Assembly: GCA_900074885.1 (NCBI GenBank)
Contig: FJUW01000008.1
Span: forward strand, 383,561 to 447,560
DNA: 64,000 bases
Direction: 5' to 3'
Source of the DNA: Rhynchosporium graminicola
Taxonomy: Eukaryota > Ascomycota > Leotiomycetes > Helotiales > Ploettnerulaceae
The notes below the pieces were generated by a model that worked only from the letters and a program-made list of their open reading frames with translations, ran no database searches and was not told the origin of the DNA. The stretch's first letter is position 1. Each line of letters begins with the position of its first letter. This document shows, in pieces, positions 22,405 through 36,000 of the stretch. The position numbers were made by a program, and so were the translations under genes.

Positions 22405-23357
22405 TCTATAACGCTAACTCCTATAGTACTTTTACTAGTACTTACTAGTACTCTTTTAGTAGCGTATTATATATATTACCTGCAGTATATTCGCGCTTTC
22501 CTTAAGATAAAGTATAATAATACTCCTATTTTAGAACTCCTATACTTATTTAATAAGCTTAACTCTAAGCTTTATAAGTATTATTTAGCGTTAAAAAGTA
22601 GTTATAAGCTTATAGGTTACTTAAACCTAAATATAAGTATATATACTAACGCGTTATAGTTACTTAACTATATTAATACGAAGTATACTATTTTATCCGG
22701 GTTATTTCCTAGTAGCGAAGCTAAGGACGCGGAGCTAAATCGGAGCAGTATTATAGCTACTTATAAAGCGATTAATCAGATCTATTATCTTACGAAATCT
22801 GCTGCTCCTATTACTATATTAGAGATTACTACTATATAATTAGCAGAGACTTAGGCTTTAAGGCGTTCTATAGAGAAAGTATTTAAGGAGTTAGAGTTTA
22901 TTAAAGTAATAAGTTAAGATCTTAAATCCTTAGATACTAGTATAATACTAATATAATATAAGATCTAGATCTTTTAATAGTAGATTCGGTAAAGTTTAAG
23001 TTAATAATATAAATAGTATTAAAGTAGATAAAAGAGTTAAATAGTATTATATAGGAATTTGCGAAGAAAGCTATATTTAAAGCTATAATATCTAATACTA
23101 AGAGAAAAAGGAATTTACTTTCTAGTTTAGAGATAGCATCAGATCTAGATACTCCCGGACCTTCTCTAAAGAAGAAACCTCGTAGGATTAGCTATTATAC
23201 TTAGTCTACTACTAAGGCTATATTAGTAGATTTAGATAAGGAGTTAGATATAATAGTTCCGGTTCTAGATATTCTAGAATTACTAGGAGCTCCAGAGAAC
23301 TTAAGGAAGAAAGCTAGTAAAATAGAAATAGTTAAAGAAGTAGAGTTTTAGATATAG
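22405..23357 (+). pseudogene. Gypsy-I antisense additional ORF, copy A
   Basis: A frame of about 315 codons runs opposite to gag-pol between the chromodomain and the 3' LTR. It starts around ITLTPIV and ends KEVEF at a TAG at 23349 or 23355. Segments include YIRAFLKIKYNNTPILELL, then SGLFPSSEAKDAELNRSS, then ALRRSIEKVFKELEFIK (predicted helix), a basic stretch near TKRKRN and LDTPGPSLKKKPRR. Stops are TAG/TAA at positions explainable as Gln. At one, copy A keeps CAG (AINQIY) where copy B has TAG. No known domain is recognised. Length, conservation in both copies and RIP-type stops suggest a once-functional second gene of the element. Confidence 0.55.
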
Positions 23358-23848
23358 TATTATTATAAAGTATAATCAGGGGATTATCCCTAGTAATAAA
23401 TTCTGATACTAGTAACTATAATAGCTTATTATTCTCTAAGTAATTATAATTATCTATTCCGTTTTCCTAAGCCTTAATCTACTAATCTAGTTTACGCGGA
23501 AGTCTAGGTTTACTTAGGTTAGTAGTATAGAAATCTCTAAGCTTATATAAAGTACTTATTAGATCAGAAGCGTTATACTAAGTCAAGTCCGGGTCGTAGC
23601 CTAGCTAACTAACCTAATACTTCAGATTACCTCTTAGGAGCTATATAGCGAGTATATCTTATAACTCCTACTCTTCTTAAGTAGCGATAACCTCCGGGGG
23701 TAAGTTTTATAACTCCTAGCTTAGTAATAAGTTATCCGGGTCCTTAAAGAGTAATTCGGAAGCGAATATATTATAAATAGAAGATCCCGGGGGTAAATCT
23801 AGCTTATAGGAGTGTTCGATCTTAGCTAAGACCTAGTATAATCTTACC

Positions 23849-24337
23849 TAGAGACTAGATAGCTTCTTACTTAGCTAGTAATTCTTAAGGTTCCTTATAG
23901 AGAGAAATACCTTATCTCTAACTTCCTAGTTAATACTACGCCGTTTCGGGTCAGTTATAGCGCTTATCTTATACTAAGTAGCTAGTATATTAGCTTTTAT
24001 AACCTCGATAGCGGATTTAGCACGTTTAGCTAAGGATTTAGTATTAGTATAATTAAGCTTCTCTTATAGTATTAATACTATAGGTTACTTCTAATCTTAG
24101 CTATTCCGCGGTGGTATACTATATTTAAGGGTATATAGCGCTATACTAATAGAATCGTAAGGCAGAGTTACTTAAGCGCAGTCTATTATTAGTAGTAGTT
24201 CGCCCTAGTTACTCTAGTAGTAATTAATAAAAAGTCTAAGGCGTTAGTTAATATACTGATTTATAATCTCTGTTTATCTATTAGTTTATTAATAGAAGGA
24301 GGTAGAGAGCTTAACTTTAACTCTAATTATACGATAA
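23849..24337. repeat. 489-bp duplicate, first copy (ends at N)
   Basis: Runs from tagagactagat to acgataa and is followed by a single N at 24338. It matches 24339-24827 with two mismatches noticed (cttatctcta versus cttatttcta; ttagtttatt versus ttagtttaat). Copy B has this integrase segment once. Confidence 0.95.
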
Positions 24338-24338
24338 N

Positions 24339-24827
24339 TAGAGACTAGATAGCTTCTTACTTAGCTAGTAATTCTTAAGGTTCCTTATAGAGAGAAATAC
24401 CTTATTTCTAACTTCCTAGTTAATACTACGCCGTTTCGGGTCAGTTATAGCGCTTATCTTATACTAAGTAGCTAGTATATTAGCTTTTATAACCTCGATA
24501 GCGGATTTAGCACGTTTAGCTAAGGATTTAGTATTAGTATAATTAAGCTTCTCTTATAGTATTAATACTATAGGTTACTTCTAATCTTAGCTATTCCGCG
24601 GTGGTATACTATATTTAAGGGTATATAGCGCTATACTAATAGAATCGTAAGGCAGAGTTACTTAAGCGCAGTCTATTATTAGTAGTAGTTCGCCCTAGTT
24701 ACTCTAGTAGTAATTAATAAAAAGTCTAAGGCGTTAGTTAATATACTGATTTATAATCTCTGTTTATCTATTAGTTTAATAATAGAAGGAGGTAGAGAGC
24801 TTAACTTTAACTCTAATTATACGATAA
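24339..24827. repeat. 489-bp duplicate, second copy (starts after N)
   Basis: Same length and end points as 23849-24337. Most likely an unmerged overlap between two contig ends joined with one N. Confidence 0.95.
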
Positions 24828-26611
24828 AACTCTTACTAGAAAGATAAGACTAGCTGAGCTCTTTAGTCGGATATAATTAACTTAGGAGTATATCCGAAAC
24901 GATATATCTATTAGATAAATAATATTATTATCCCGCGGGTATCGATATTATAGTAGTACGGTATTAATATAGAGTCCTTCCCTAGGCAGTCGATAAATAC
25001 TAATATCTTATTAAATCCTTAGTTATTAAGCGGGAAGTCCTTAAAATCTATAGCTAAGTACTATATAAAGTAGCTAAGCACTAGTAATAGGTAGAGGAAT
25101 CCTTACTATTTCGTCTATTTCGTATAAGAGTACTAGTAGGGGCGGTAATTATAAGTATACCGTTTTATATCCGATACGAGTCCTTTCTAGTAATAATAAG
25201 TAGAAATTATTTCGGTAGTCTTACGAGCGTTTAGATAAGCGGAGAAAACTTAATCGTAGATTTCGCTAATTAAATAGGTATATAGCGAGATATAGCGTTA
25301 TATATATAGATAACTATTATAAAGTAGTAAATTATTATTAATAGTATAGCTATCTCCTAATATATTTCGTTCCTTAGAGAATAATTCTCAGTTAAATTAG
25401 TATAGTTTCTCGATTAAATTAAAAAAGTTATATACGAGTTCTAGTAGTATATTAGTCTCTAGCGATATTAAGTATATATAACTAATTTAATCGATATAAT
25501 ACTTAGCTAGTTCCGCGTTAATCCTAAGGTCTAAGCGGTTTAGAAGTAATAAAACCCGAGATCTATTATTCTATTTCTATTATTCCTATATCCTTAGATC
25601 TTATTCCTTATAGCTAAGGATATCAGCTTTAGCGTTATCTTTACTAAGCGTATATATAATTTGAAAATTGAATTCGGAAAGGAATTCTATTTATCTAGCT
25701 TACTTACTAGTTAGGACCTTAGTAGTTATAAAGTATTCTAAGGATCGATAGTCCGTATATACGCTAGTATAATATCGTAGAGATATGAGTTCCGGTCTTT
25801 ATTTTCGAAAAGACTTAATAATAATATATAGCTTCTTATTATAGATCTTCTAGTTTAGTTCGTATCTATTAAGAACGTAAGAGTAGAATCTAATTAGATA
25901 CTACTAGTTATTTTTATATAATTAATAGATAACTCTAGCTATTATACTATTAGAGGTATTAGTTTCTAGTTTAGTTTATAATCTAGGATCGAAATAGTAT
26001 AGTTTCTATACTAATAGTAGCTATTAATATAAATCGTTAAAGGACTTCTTATAATTATTAGTAAAATTCTATAGTACTATAAGCCGAGTAAGTACTAAGA
26101 GAGGTTTAGTAATAAAGCCGAAATTCCGAATAAATTAATAATAGAACCTATAGAATCCTAGGAAGGATTTTATAGCTATTATTATTTCGAGGTACTTCTA
26201 GTTTACTAATAGTATTACCTTCTCAGGATCTGGCTCGATTCTATTAGTAATAATAATATATCTAAGGTATTTAGTCCGAGTAATATGGAATTCGCTTTTC
26301 TTAATATCTACTTAGAGTCCGATATCTATTAAGTATTATAATACTAATTTAATATATTCCTTATATTCCTAGAGTATTTCTAAGTATATAAGAATATTAT
26401 TTAGATAAGCTATATAGAAATTATCTAAGTAGTCTAGTAGTATATTATTTATATATTACTAGTATATACCCGGTCTGTTATAGAGCCTAAAAGGTAGTAC
26501 TTTATATTTATAGGATCTGAAGCGGGTTCGGAAGATAATATACTCCTCGGATTCGGAGTCTATATAGATATAGTTAAATACTACTCAGATATTTAGTTTA
26601 GTAAAGATTAT

Positions 26612-29162
26612 TACTTTAGATATACGAGTTAAGAGCTTATCGATCCTGGGTATTAGGTAAGAATCCTTTCGAGTGATCGTATTAAGCTTACGATAGTCGA
26701 TATAGAAGCGTAATCCTCTATTAGCTTTCTTAATAAATAGTATAAGTAATATAAAGGGACTTTAGCTAGATTCGATAAATCCCTTATCTAGGTTCTCTAT
26801 AAGGTACTCCTTAGTTACTTATAGTTCGTCTATAGATTACTAATATAAGGGCGAATATACGTTAGGTAATAGTTCTTTTAGAATAATTTTATAATTATAT
26901 AAGCGATATAGTAGAAGAATATTAGAATCCCGCTTAGAAAAGGCTTCCTTAAGGGTATAGTATTATTCCGGTAACTTTTCAGCTATAAGTTATTCGGTAT
27001 CAAGATCCTTAGGAGAATCGCTATTTAGATAGTCTTATAAGAAGCAGTCTATCTCGTAGATACTAGTAAAGAATAATTCAGAGCTTTTATATTTTATATT
27101 AAAGTAAAAAGCTATAGTACTAATTTAGTAAATCGGAACCGGTTTCTAGATCCTCGGAGGTTAAGAGAAGCACTTATAATAGGGTTTCGGCGCAGGTACT
27201 TTTCTTAATGAATTCGGAGCGGGAAAGGGTTCGGATTCCTTAGCGATAAGCAGAAATAAGTTAAATAATAAGAATAATATATTAATATACTATATCGCTA
27301 CTATTTAGTATAATTACTATTAGTCTAGCTAGTTTATAGCTAAGTCCCGCATATTAGTATCGATTTAGTAAGATCGATTAATACTAGGTTTATAAAGTAG
27401 TAGAGTTATAATTATCTCCTTATTATATTAGAGAGTAGCTAGATAGCGTTCCGGCTATAGAAGCTTATAGTAGAGCGTATCTAGCTTAACCTGAAATTAT
27501 CGTATCTATTTAATACTAATAATTATATCTTATTATCCTAAATCGAGGAGAATAAAAGAGTAGTTATAAATACGCTTATTATTAATAAAAAGGTATAAAT
27601 ATATAAAATAAGTAATATAAGTTCTGATAGACTATTAGAACTTACGTATTAGAATAGAATAAGGCAATAGCTCGATTTTAATACCGAGGGCCTCTAATAG
27701 TCGTCCGGTAAGAGTGCGATTAATAAATAGATAACTATTCGCTCTAGTATCAATTAAGCTACTTATAGAAACTCTTAGCCTGTTTATACTAACTATAATC
27801 AGGTATATAAATTACTTACCTCTTATTAGGGAGTTAAGGTCTAGATTAGAGAGATTATACTTACGTAGACCTAAGAAGGAGTTTTTACTTAAGCCTTATC
27901 GTTTCCCTTTAGTATTAGTTCAGATTCAGAGGGTATATCTTCTACTATTTTCTTAGTTACTTAATTCTCTTCCGGAAATTCGTCGATTAATTAAACCTTA
28001 GGCGAGTTAGAGCAGTCTAGCTTAATATAACCGAGCTATCTATAACTATAATACTTAGGGAGTTCTTCAGTCGAGGTAGTAGGGCGTTTTAGCGCGGAGG
28101 GAGTACTAGACTATACTAGGATAGAGGTACGTATATATAGTACGAGAGTAGTTTATCGAGGGGCTAAGCTTAGGGACCGGTAAGGAGTAGAACTAGTAGA
28201 GGTCGTAGTAGTAATAGTAGGCTTATAGTACTATACCGGGGTAGTAGCTTTCTCGGGATAAATACGTTCTAAGTTATAGTAATATTTAGTATTAAAAGAA
28301 AGTAAGGATCTAACTATAGAAGCGTAGTCTTTATTCTATATTAGTTTAATAATAAGAGTTAAAGCGCGTAAGGATAGTATAATCTTATCTTATATATAGA
28401 AGAACTACTCCTTCTTTTTAACTTTACTTTAGATAGTAGCGCTTTGAAATCGATTATAAAACTCGGCGAAAGTCTCGCGTATATAGCTAGGTTATTATAT
28501 TTCTAAGCAGTAGAAAGCGTTATAGTAGTTATTTTCTTCTAAACTAGTAAGGAAGTTCTCTTTTAGTAAGAAGATTATTTCCTTACTAGTCTTAAACTTA
28601 TTAGTAAAGTACTAAAGTATAAGATACTCCTTAGCTAATCTAATAACTAGTCCCTATACGAGAACGCGCCGGGAGAAGTCTATAGAGTAATAGTCGGTAT
28701 TTATAGCTAGCTAGTCTCGTATTAATACTCTCTATTAGAGGAAAGTAAGGTCCGACCTATTATCTAGGGGCAGGATTTTCTTAGTAAGATAAGACTTCCT
28801 AGGGTATAACTCTACTAATTCGGCGCCGGGAGAAGGAGATAGTTTATTAGGAATAGTATCCTCTCTCTTAGTACTACGTATCGGAATAGAGTTTATTAGC
28901 TTATTAAACTCCGCTATACGCGGAGATTATAGTATTAGTTCTAGTAAGAGAGTCGAAGATAAATAAGGGACTCCTATAAGGAACTTATCTTATATAGAGA
29001 TTAGTTTATCTATAGTATCTTCTAGAGAGTTATTCTTCTCCTCTTAGTCTGCTAATTATTATAAGAGGGAATAGATCAGGTTCGAGTTACTTATAGTAAT
29101 AAGAGTACTTAACGATTATACTCCTAGTGAATTTCGCTTTTATTTTCCTTTCTCTCTTAGTT
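26612..29162. repeat. 2551-bp duplicate, first copy (ends at N)
   Basis: Runs from tactttagatatacg to ctctcttagtt and is followed by a single N at 29163. It covers gag to early reverse transcriptase. At least one mismatch to the second copy was noticed (gtatcggaata versus gtatcagaata). Confidence 0.95.
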
Positions 29163-29163
29163 N

Positions 29164-31714
29164 TACTTTAGATATACGAGTTAAGAGCTTATCGATCCTG
29201 GGTATTAGGTAAGAATCCTTTCGAGTGATCGTATTAAGCTTACGATAGTCGATATAGAAGCGTAATCCTCTATTAGCTTTCTTAATAAATAGTATAAGTA
29301 ATATAAAGGGACTTTAGCTAGATTCGATAAATCCCTTATCTAGGTTCTCTATAAGGTACTCCTTAGTTACTTATAGTTCGTCTATAGATTACTAATATAA
29401 GGGCGAATATACGTTAGGTAATAGTTCTTTTAGAATAATTTTATAATTATATAAGCGATATAGTAGAAGAATATTAGAATCCCGCTTAGAAAAGGCTTCC
29501 TTAAGGGTATAGTATTATTCCGGTAACTTTTCAGCTATAAGTTATTCGGTATCAAGATCCTTAGGAGAATCGCTATTTAGATAGTCTTATAAGAAGCAGT
29601 CTATCTCGTAGATACTAGTAAAGAATAATTCAGAGCTTTTATATTTTATATTAAAGTAAAAAGCTATAGTACTAATTTAGTAAATCGGAACCGGTTTCTA
29701 GATCCTCGGAGGTTAAGAGAAGCACTTATAATAGGGTTTCGGCGCAGGTACTTTTCTTAATGAATTCGGAGCGGGAAAGGGTTCGGATTCCTTAGCGATA
29801 AGCAGAAATAAGTTAAATAATAAGAATAATATATTAATATACTATATCGCTACTATTTAGTATAATTACTATTAGTCTAGCTAGTTTATAGCTAAGTCCC
29901 GCATATTAGTATCGATTTAGTAAGATCGATTAATACTAGGTTTATAAAGTAGTAGAGTTATAATTATCTCCTTATTATATTAGAGAGTAGCTAGATAGCG
30001 TTCCGGCTATAGAAGCTTATAGTAGAGCGTATCTAGCTTAACCTGAAATTATCGTATCTATTTAATACTAATAATTATATCTTATTATCCTAAATCGAGG
30101 AGAATAAAAGAGTAGTTATAAATACGCTTATTATTAATAAAAAGGTATAAATATATAAAATAAGTAATATAAGTTCTGATAGACTATTAGAACTTACGTA
30201 TTAGAATAGAATAAGGCAATAGCTCGATTTTAATACCGAGGGCCTCTAATAGTCGTCCGGTAAGAGTGCGATTAATAAATAGATAACTATTCGCTCTAGT
30301 ATCAATTAAGCTACTTATAGAAACTCTTAGCCTGTTTATACTAACTATAATCAGGTATATAAATTACTTACCTCTTATTAGGGAGTTAAGGTCTAGATTA
30401 GAGAGATTATACTTACGTAGACCTAAGAAGGAGTTTTTACTTAAGCCTTATCGTTTCCCTTTAGTATTAGTTCAGATTCAGAGGGTATATCTTCTACTAT
30501 TTTCTTAGTTACTTAATTCTCTTCCGGAAATTCGTCGATTAATTAAACCTTAGGCGAGTTAGAGCAGTCTAGCTTAATATAACCGAGCTATCTATAACTA
30601 TAATACTTAGGGAGTTCTTCAGTCGAGGTAGTAGGGCGTTTTAGCGCGGAGGGAGTACTAGACTATACTAGGATAGAGGTACGTATATATAGTACGAGAG
30701 TAGTTTATCGAGGGGCTAAGCTTAGGGACCGGTAAGGAGTAGAACTAGTAGAGGTCGTAGTAGTAATAGTAGGCTTATAGTACTATACCGGGGTAGTAGC
30801 TTTCTCGGGATAAATACGTTCTAAGTTATAGTAATATTTAGTATTAAAAGAAAGTAAGGATCTAACTATAGAAGCGTAGTCTTTATTCTATATTAGTTTA
30901 ATAATAAGAGTTAAAGCGCGTAAGGATAGTATAATCTTATCTTATATATAGAAGAACTACTCCTTCTTTTTAACTTTACTTTAGATAGTAGCGCTTTGAA
31001 ATCGATTATAAAACTCGGCGAAAGTCTCGCGTATATAGCTAGGTTATTATATTTCTAAGCAGTAGAAAGCGTTATAGTAGTTATTTTCTTCTAAACTAGT
31101 AAGGAAGTTCTCTTTTAGTAAGAAGATTATTTCCTTACTAGTCTTAAACTTATTAGTAAAGTACTAAAGTATAAGATACTCCTTAGCTAATCTAATAACT
31201 AGTCCCTATACGAGAACGCGCCGGGAGAAGTCTATAGAGTAATAGTCGGTATTTATAGCTAGCTAGTCTCGTATTAATACTCTCTATTAGAGGAAAGTAA
31301 GGTCCGACCTATTATCTAGGGGCAGGATTTTCTTAGTAAGATAAGACTTCCTAGGGTATAACTCTACTAATTCGGCGCCGGGAGAAGGAGATAGTTTATT
31401 AGGAATAGTATCCTCTCTCTTAGTACTACGTATCAGAATAGAGTTTATTAGCTTATTAAACTCCGCTATACGCGGAGATTATAGTATTAGTTCTAGTAAG
31501 AGAGTCGAAGATAAATAAGGGACTCCTATAAGGAACTTATCTTATATAGAGATTAGTTTATCTATAGTATCTTCTAGAGAGTTATTCTTCTCCTCTTAGT
31601 CTGCTAATTATTATAAGAGGGAATAGATCAGGTTCGAGTTACTTATAGTAATAAGAGTACTTAACGATTATACTCCTAGTGAATTTCGCTTTTATTTTCC
31701 TTTCTCTCTTAGTT
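29164..31714. repeat. 2551-bp duplicate, second copy (starts after N)
   Basis: Identical end points and length to 26612-29162. It continues normally into the 5' part of gag at 31715, as in copy B. Confidence 0.95.
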
Positions 31715-32178
31715 AGTACTTCCTTAATAAGGTATTAATATTCTCTAGGGTAAGAGACGCTTAAGGCAAGAAAGAGTATAATAGATTAGGTTCGGAGGTA
31801 GAGTAAGGGGAGTCGTGTTAAGTCCCCTTAGAACTAGAGGGGTCTCTAGTTTATTAGTTAAGAGCTATTCCAGTAGCTTAAAAAGGGGTATATTAGGGCT
31901 ATTTCGGCAGCGATATATAGAGGTTAAAGTTCCGGAGTATTTATTATATCTTCTTTAAAATCTATCTATAATTCCTTTATACTAAGGGGGTTATTAAAGG
32001 AGCGTTAGCGAAGACTTCCTCTATTATACTATTTATAATAAGCTAAATTAAACCCTGATTTATAGTTATCCGAGAGATCTCTAGTATCTTAGCTATATAT
32101 AAGTAGTTATCGAATAACTAACTTAGTAGTGAGATATTATAATAAGCTATCTCCGGCTATCTTGATCTTTTTATTTAA

Positions 32179-32446
32179 TATAACGATATAAGACTTGAGG
32201 CGGTATATAAGTAAGAATAAATAAGTAAGAAAGCTAAGAGCGATCTTATATAGTCTACTATAAAGGAAATAAAAAGATAAGGAAAGAAGAAGAAGAGAGA
32301 TAGAGTATAAGGCACCTTATATATATATACTAGTACTAGTCCGATACTATACCGGGTCGGATACTAGTTCTGCCGGGATACCTATGAACTTGGGCCCTGT
32401 TATCTATTCTTCTTCTCATGTGATATTCAGGTGAGCTATTATTATA
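32179..32446 (-). repeat. Gypsy-I copy A 5' LTR (268 bp)
   Basis: Starts tataacgatataagac and ends gagctattattata. It pairs with 21628-21895 over the full 268 bp with mostly transition differences. Confidence 0.95.
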
Positions 32447-32451
32447 TCTTC
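32447..32451 (+). repeat. target-site duplication of Gypsy-I copy A, right
   Basis: tcttc, matching 21623-21627. Confidence 0.9.
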
Positions 32452-33079
32452 TTTATTATAACTAGTAGCTAGAGTTTATAATTTAAAGGTTTTTTAATAT
32501 ATTTCTCTTACTAGGAAGATAAGCTCCTTAATCAGATATAATTAACTTAAGAATATATCTGAAATAATATATTTATTATATAAATAGTATAGCTGTCCTA
32601 TAGATATCTATATTATAATAATATAATACTAATACGAAGTGCTTCCTTAAGTAATTAATAAATATTAAAATCCTATAACATTTTTAGTTATTAGACAGGA
32701 AATCCTTAAAATCTATAGCTAAGTATTATATAAGATAGCTAAGTACTAGTAATAAGTAGAGGAATCCTTACTATTTTATCTGCTTCGGATAAGAGTACTA
32801 GTAGAAGTAGTAATTATAAGTATATTATTTTATATCTAATATAAGTCCTCTCTAGTAATAATAGATAGAGATTATTTTAGTAGTCTTATAAGTATTTAAA
32901 TAAATAGAGGAAACTTAATTATAGACTCTATGAATTAGATAAGTATATAATAAGATATAGTATTATATATATAGACTACTATTATAAAGTAATAAGCTAT
33001 TATTAATAATATGGCTATTTTATAATATATTCCGTTTATTAGAGAATAGTTCTTAGTTAGATTAATATACCTTCTCGAT

Positions 33080-36000
33080 TAAATTAAAGAAATTATATAT
33101 AAGTTCTGATAGTGTTTTAGTACTTAGAAATATTAAGTATATATATATATAACTTATCTAATTAATAAAATATTTAGCTAATTCCGTATTAATCCTAAGA
33201 TCTAAGTAGTCTAATAGTAATCGAACCCGATCTATTATCTTATTTCTATTATTCCTATATCTTTAAGTTCTACTTCTTATAGCTAAGGATATTAGCTTTA
33301 ATATTATCTTTACTAAGTATATATATAATTTAAAAGTTAAATTTAAATAGAAACTCTATCTATCTAGTTTACTTACTAGTTAGAACTGTAGTAGTTATAA
33401 AATACTCTAAGGATTAGTAGTCTATATATATACTAATATAGTATTATAATAATATAAGTTCAAGTCTCTATTTCTAGATAGACTTAATAATAATATATAA
33501 TTCTTTATTATAAATCTTCTAGTTTAGTTTATATCTGTCTAGAATATAAGAGTAGAATCTAATTAGATACTACTAGTTATTTTCATATAATTAGAAGATG
33601 ACTCTAGCTATTATACTATTAGAGATATTAGTTTCTAGTTTAGTTTATAATTCTAAGTCGAAATAATATAGTTTCTAAAATAATAATAGCTATTACTTTC
33701 GCTTATAGAAGGATTTCTTATAATCGTTAGTAAAATCCTATAATACTATAGGCCTAATAAGTATTAAAAGAGATTTAGTAATAAGGCCGAAACTCCGAAT
33801 AGACTAGTAATAAAAGCTATAGAATCCTAGGAAATATTTAATAGCTATTACTATTTCGAAGTACTTCTAGTTTACTAATAATATTACCTTCTCAGGATCT
33901 GGCTCGATTCTATTAATAATAATAATAATATATCTAAGGTATTCAGTTCAAGTAGTTTAGAATTCACTCTTCTTAATATTTACTTAGAGTCTAGTATTTA
34001 TTAAGTATTATAATACTAATTTAATATACTTCTTATACTCTTAGAGCGTTTTCGAGTATATAAGGATATTATTTAGATAGTCTAGTAATATATTATTTAT
34101 ATATCGCTAGTATATACTAAGTCTATTATAGAGCTTAAGAGATAGTATCTTATATTTATAAGATCTGAAGCGGATTTAGAAGATAATATACTTCTCTAAT
34201 TCGAGGTTTATATAGATAAAGTTAAATACTATATAAATATCTAGTCTTATAAAAACTATAGGGTTTAGAGATATAGATTAAGAGCAGCTTATCAATCCTA
34301 AGTATTAAATATAAATCCTTTTAGGTAATTATACTAAGCTTATAGTAGTTAATATATAATTATAGGCTTCTATTAGCTTTCTTAATAAATAAGATAAAAG
34401 ATATAAAAAGACTTTAGCTAGATTTAATAAATCTCTTATTTAAGTTCTCTATAAGATACTCTTTAGTTACCTTTATAAACTATTAATATAAAGGCGAATA
34501 TAAATTAAGTAATAGTTCTTCTAAGATAATTTTCTAATCGTATAAGCGATATAATAGAAGAATATTAGAATCCCGCTTAGAAAAAGCTTACCTAAGAGTA
34601 TAATACTATTTCGATAGCTTTTTAGCTATAAGTTATTCGATATTCGAATCCTTAGAGGAATCGCTATCTAAATAATCTTATAAGATATAATCTATCTTAT
34701 AAATACTAATAAAGAATAACTTAATACTTTCGTATTTTATATTAAAGTAAAAAGCTATAATACTAATTTAGTAAATCAGAACTAGTTTATAGATCCTTAG
34801 AGATTAGAGATTAGAAGAAGTACTTATAATGAGGTTTCAGTGTAATTACTTTACTTAATAATTTCGAAGCGGAAAAAGATTCAGATTCCTTAGCGATAAG
34901 TAGGAATAAGTTAAATAGTAAAGATAATATATTAATAGACTATATCGCTACTATTTAGTATAATTAATATTAGTCTAGCTAATTTATAATAGAGTCCTAA
35001 GCGTTAGTATCGATTTAATAAGATCTATTAATATTAATTTTCTAAGATAATAGAGTTATAATTAACTTCTTATTATATCGAAAAGTAGCTAGATAGCGTT
35101 CCGGCTATAATAGCTTATAATAGAGTATATCGAGTTTAACTTAAAAGCGTTATATCTATTTAATACTAATAATTATATCTTATTAGCTTAAATCGAGAAG
35201 AATAAAAGAGTAATTATAAATATACTTATTATTAATAGAAAAGTATAGATATATAAAATAAGTAATATAAGTTCTAGTAAACTATTAGAAGCTATATATT
35301 AGAATAGAATAAGATAATAGCTCGATTTTTATACTAATAGCCTCTAATAGTTATCCGATAAGAATATAATTAATAAATAGATATCTATTCGCTTTAGTAC
35401 TAATTAAGCTATTTATAGAGACTCTTAATCTAGTTATATTAATTATAATTAGATATATAAATTACTTACTTCTTATTAGAGAGTTAAGATTAAGATTAGA
35501 GAAGTTATACTTATATATACCTAAGAAGGAGTTTTTACTTAAGCCTTATCATTTCCCTTCTATATTAGCTCAGATATAGAAAGTATATATTCTATTATCT
35601 TCTTAGTTACTTTTTCCTTAAATTATACTTTAAGCGAATTTAAGTAATCTAGTCTAATATAGCTAAGTTATCTATGATTATAGTACTTAAAAGAGTCTCT
35701 AGTTAAGATAGTAAGACGTTTTAGTAAGTATAATATAGAAAGATTAATAGCTTATATTAAAGTAAAGGTATATATATATAGTATAAGAGTAGTTTATTAA
35801 GGGCTTAAGCTTAAGCATTAGTAAGAAGTAGAACTAGAAGAGAAAGTAATAGTAATAGTAAGCTTATAGTATTATATCTAAATAGTAGCTTTCTCTAGAT
35901 AAGTATACTTCGAATTATAATAGTATTTAGTATTAAAGGAAAGTAGTAATCTAATTATAGAAATATAATCCTTATTTTATATTAGTTTAGTAATAAGAGT

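Larger units (their letters stand above)
23471..31653 (-). pseudogene. Gypsy-I gag-pol, copy A
   Basis: Mapped from copy B by coordinate and sequence. On the minus strand: gag 31653-30513, protease 30353-29983, reverse transcriptase from 29383 continuing at 26611-26131, RNase H 26021-25571, integrase 25501-23850 and chromodomain 23741-23471. The stretch 26612-29162 repeats gag to early RT, and 24339-24827 versus 23849-24337 repeats integrase. The RT YxDD box lies at about 26397-26408, as ttatctaaataa-type sequence on the plus strand. Stops are dominated by TAG from CAG. The protein would be a single polyprotein of the chromovirus type; this copy is inactive. Confidence 0.85.
21628..32446 (-). 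mobile_element. Gypsy-I copy A, chromoviral Ty3/Gypsy element
   Basis: Complete element on the minus strand with 268-bp LTRs, a polypurine tract (on the plus strand, ccccccctcctaagaag next to 21896) and an exact 5-bp target duplication tcttc. The apparent length is 10819 bp. Two direct duplications split by single N bases (489 bp plus N, 2551 bp plus N) account for 3042 bp; without them the element is 7777 bp, identical in length to copy B. Domain order on the minus strand: gag, protease, reverse transcriptase, RNase H, integrase, chromodomain. A long plus-strand frame follows before the 3' LTR. Confidence 0.95.

Noticed and set aside
26612..31714. Gypsy element with duplicated gag-protease as a novel architecture
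   Set aside because: The single N, the equal copy lengths and the exact match to 7777 bp after removal favour assembly overlap.
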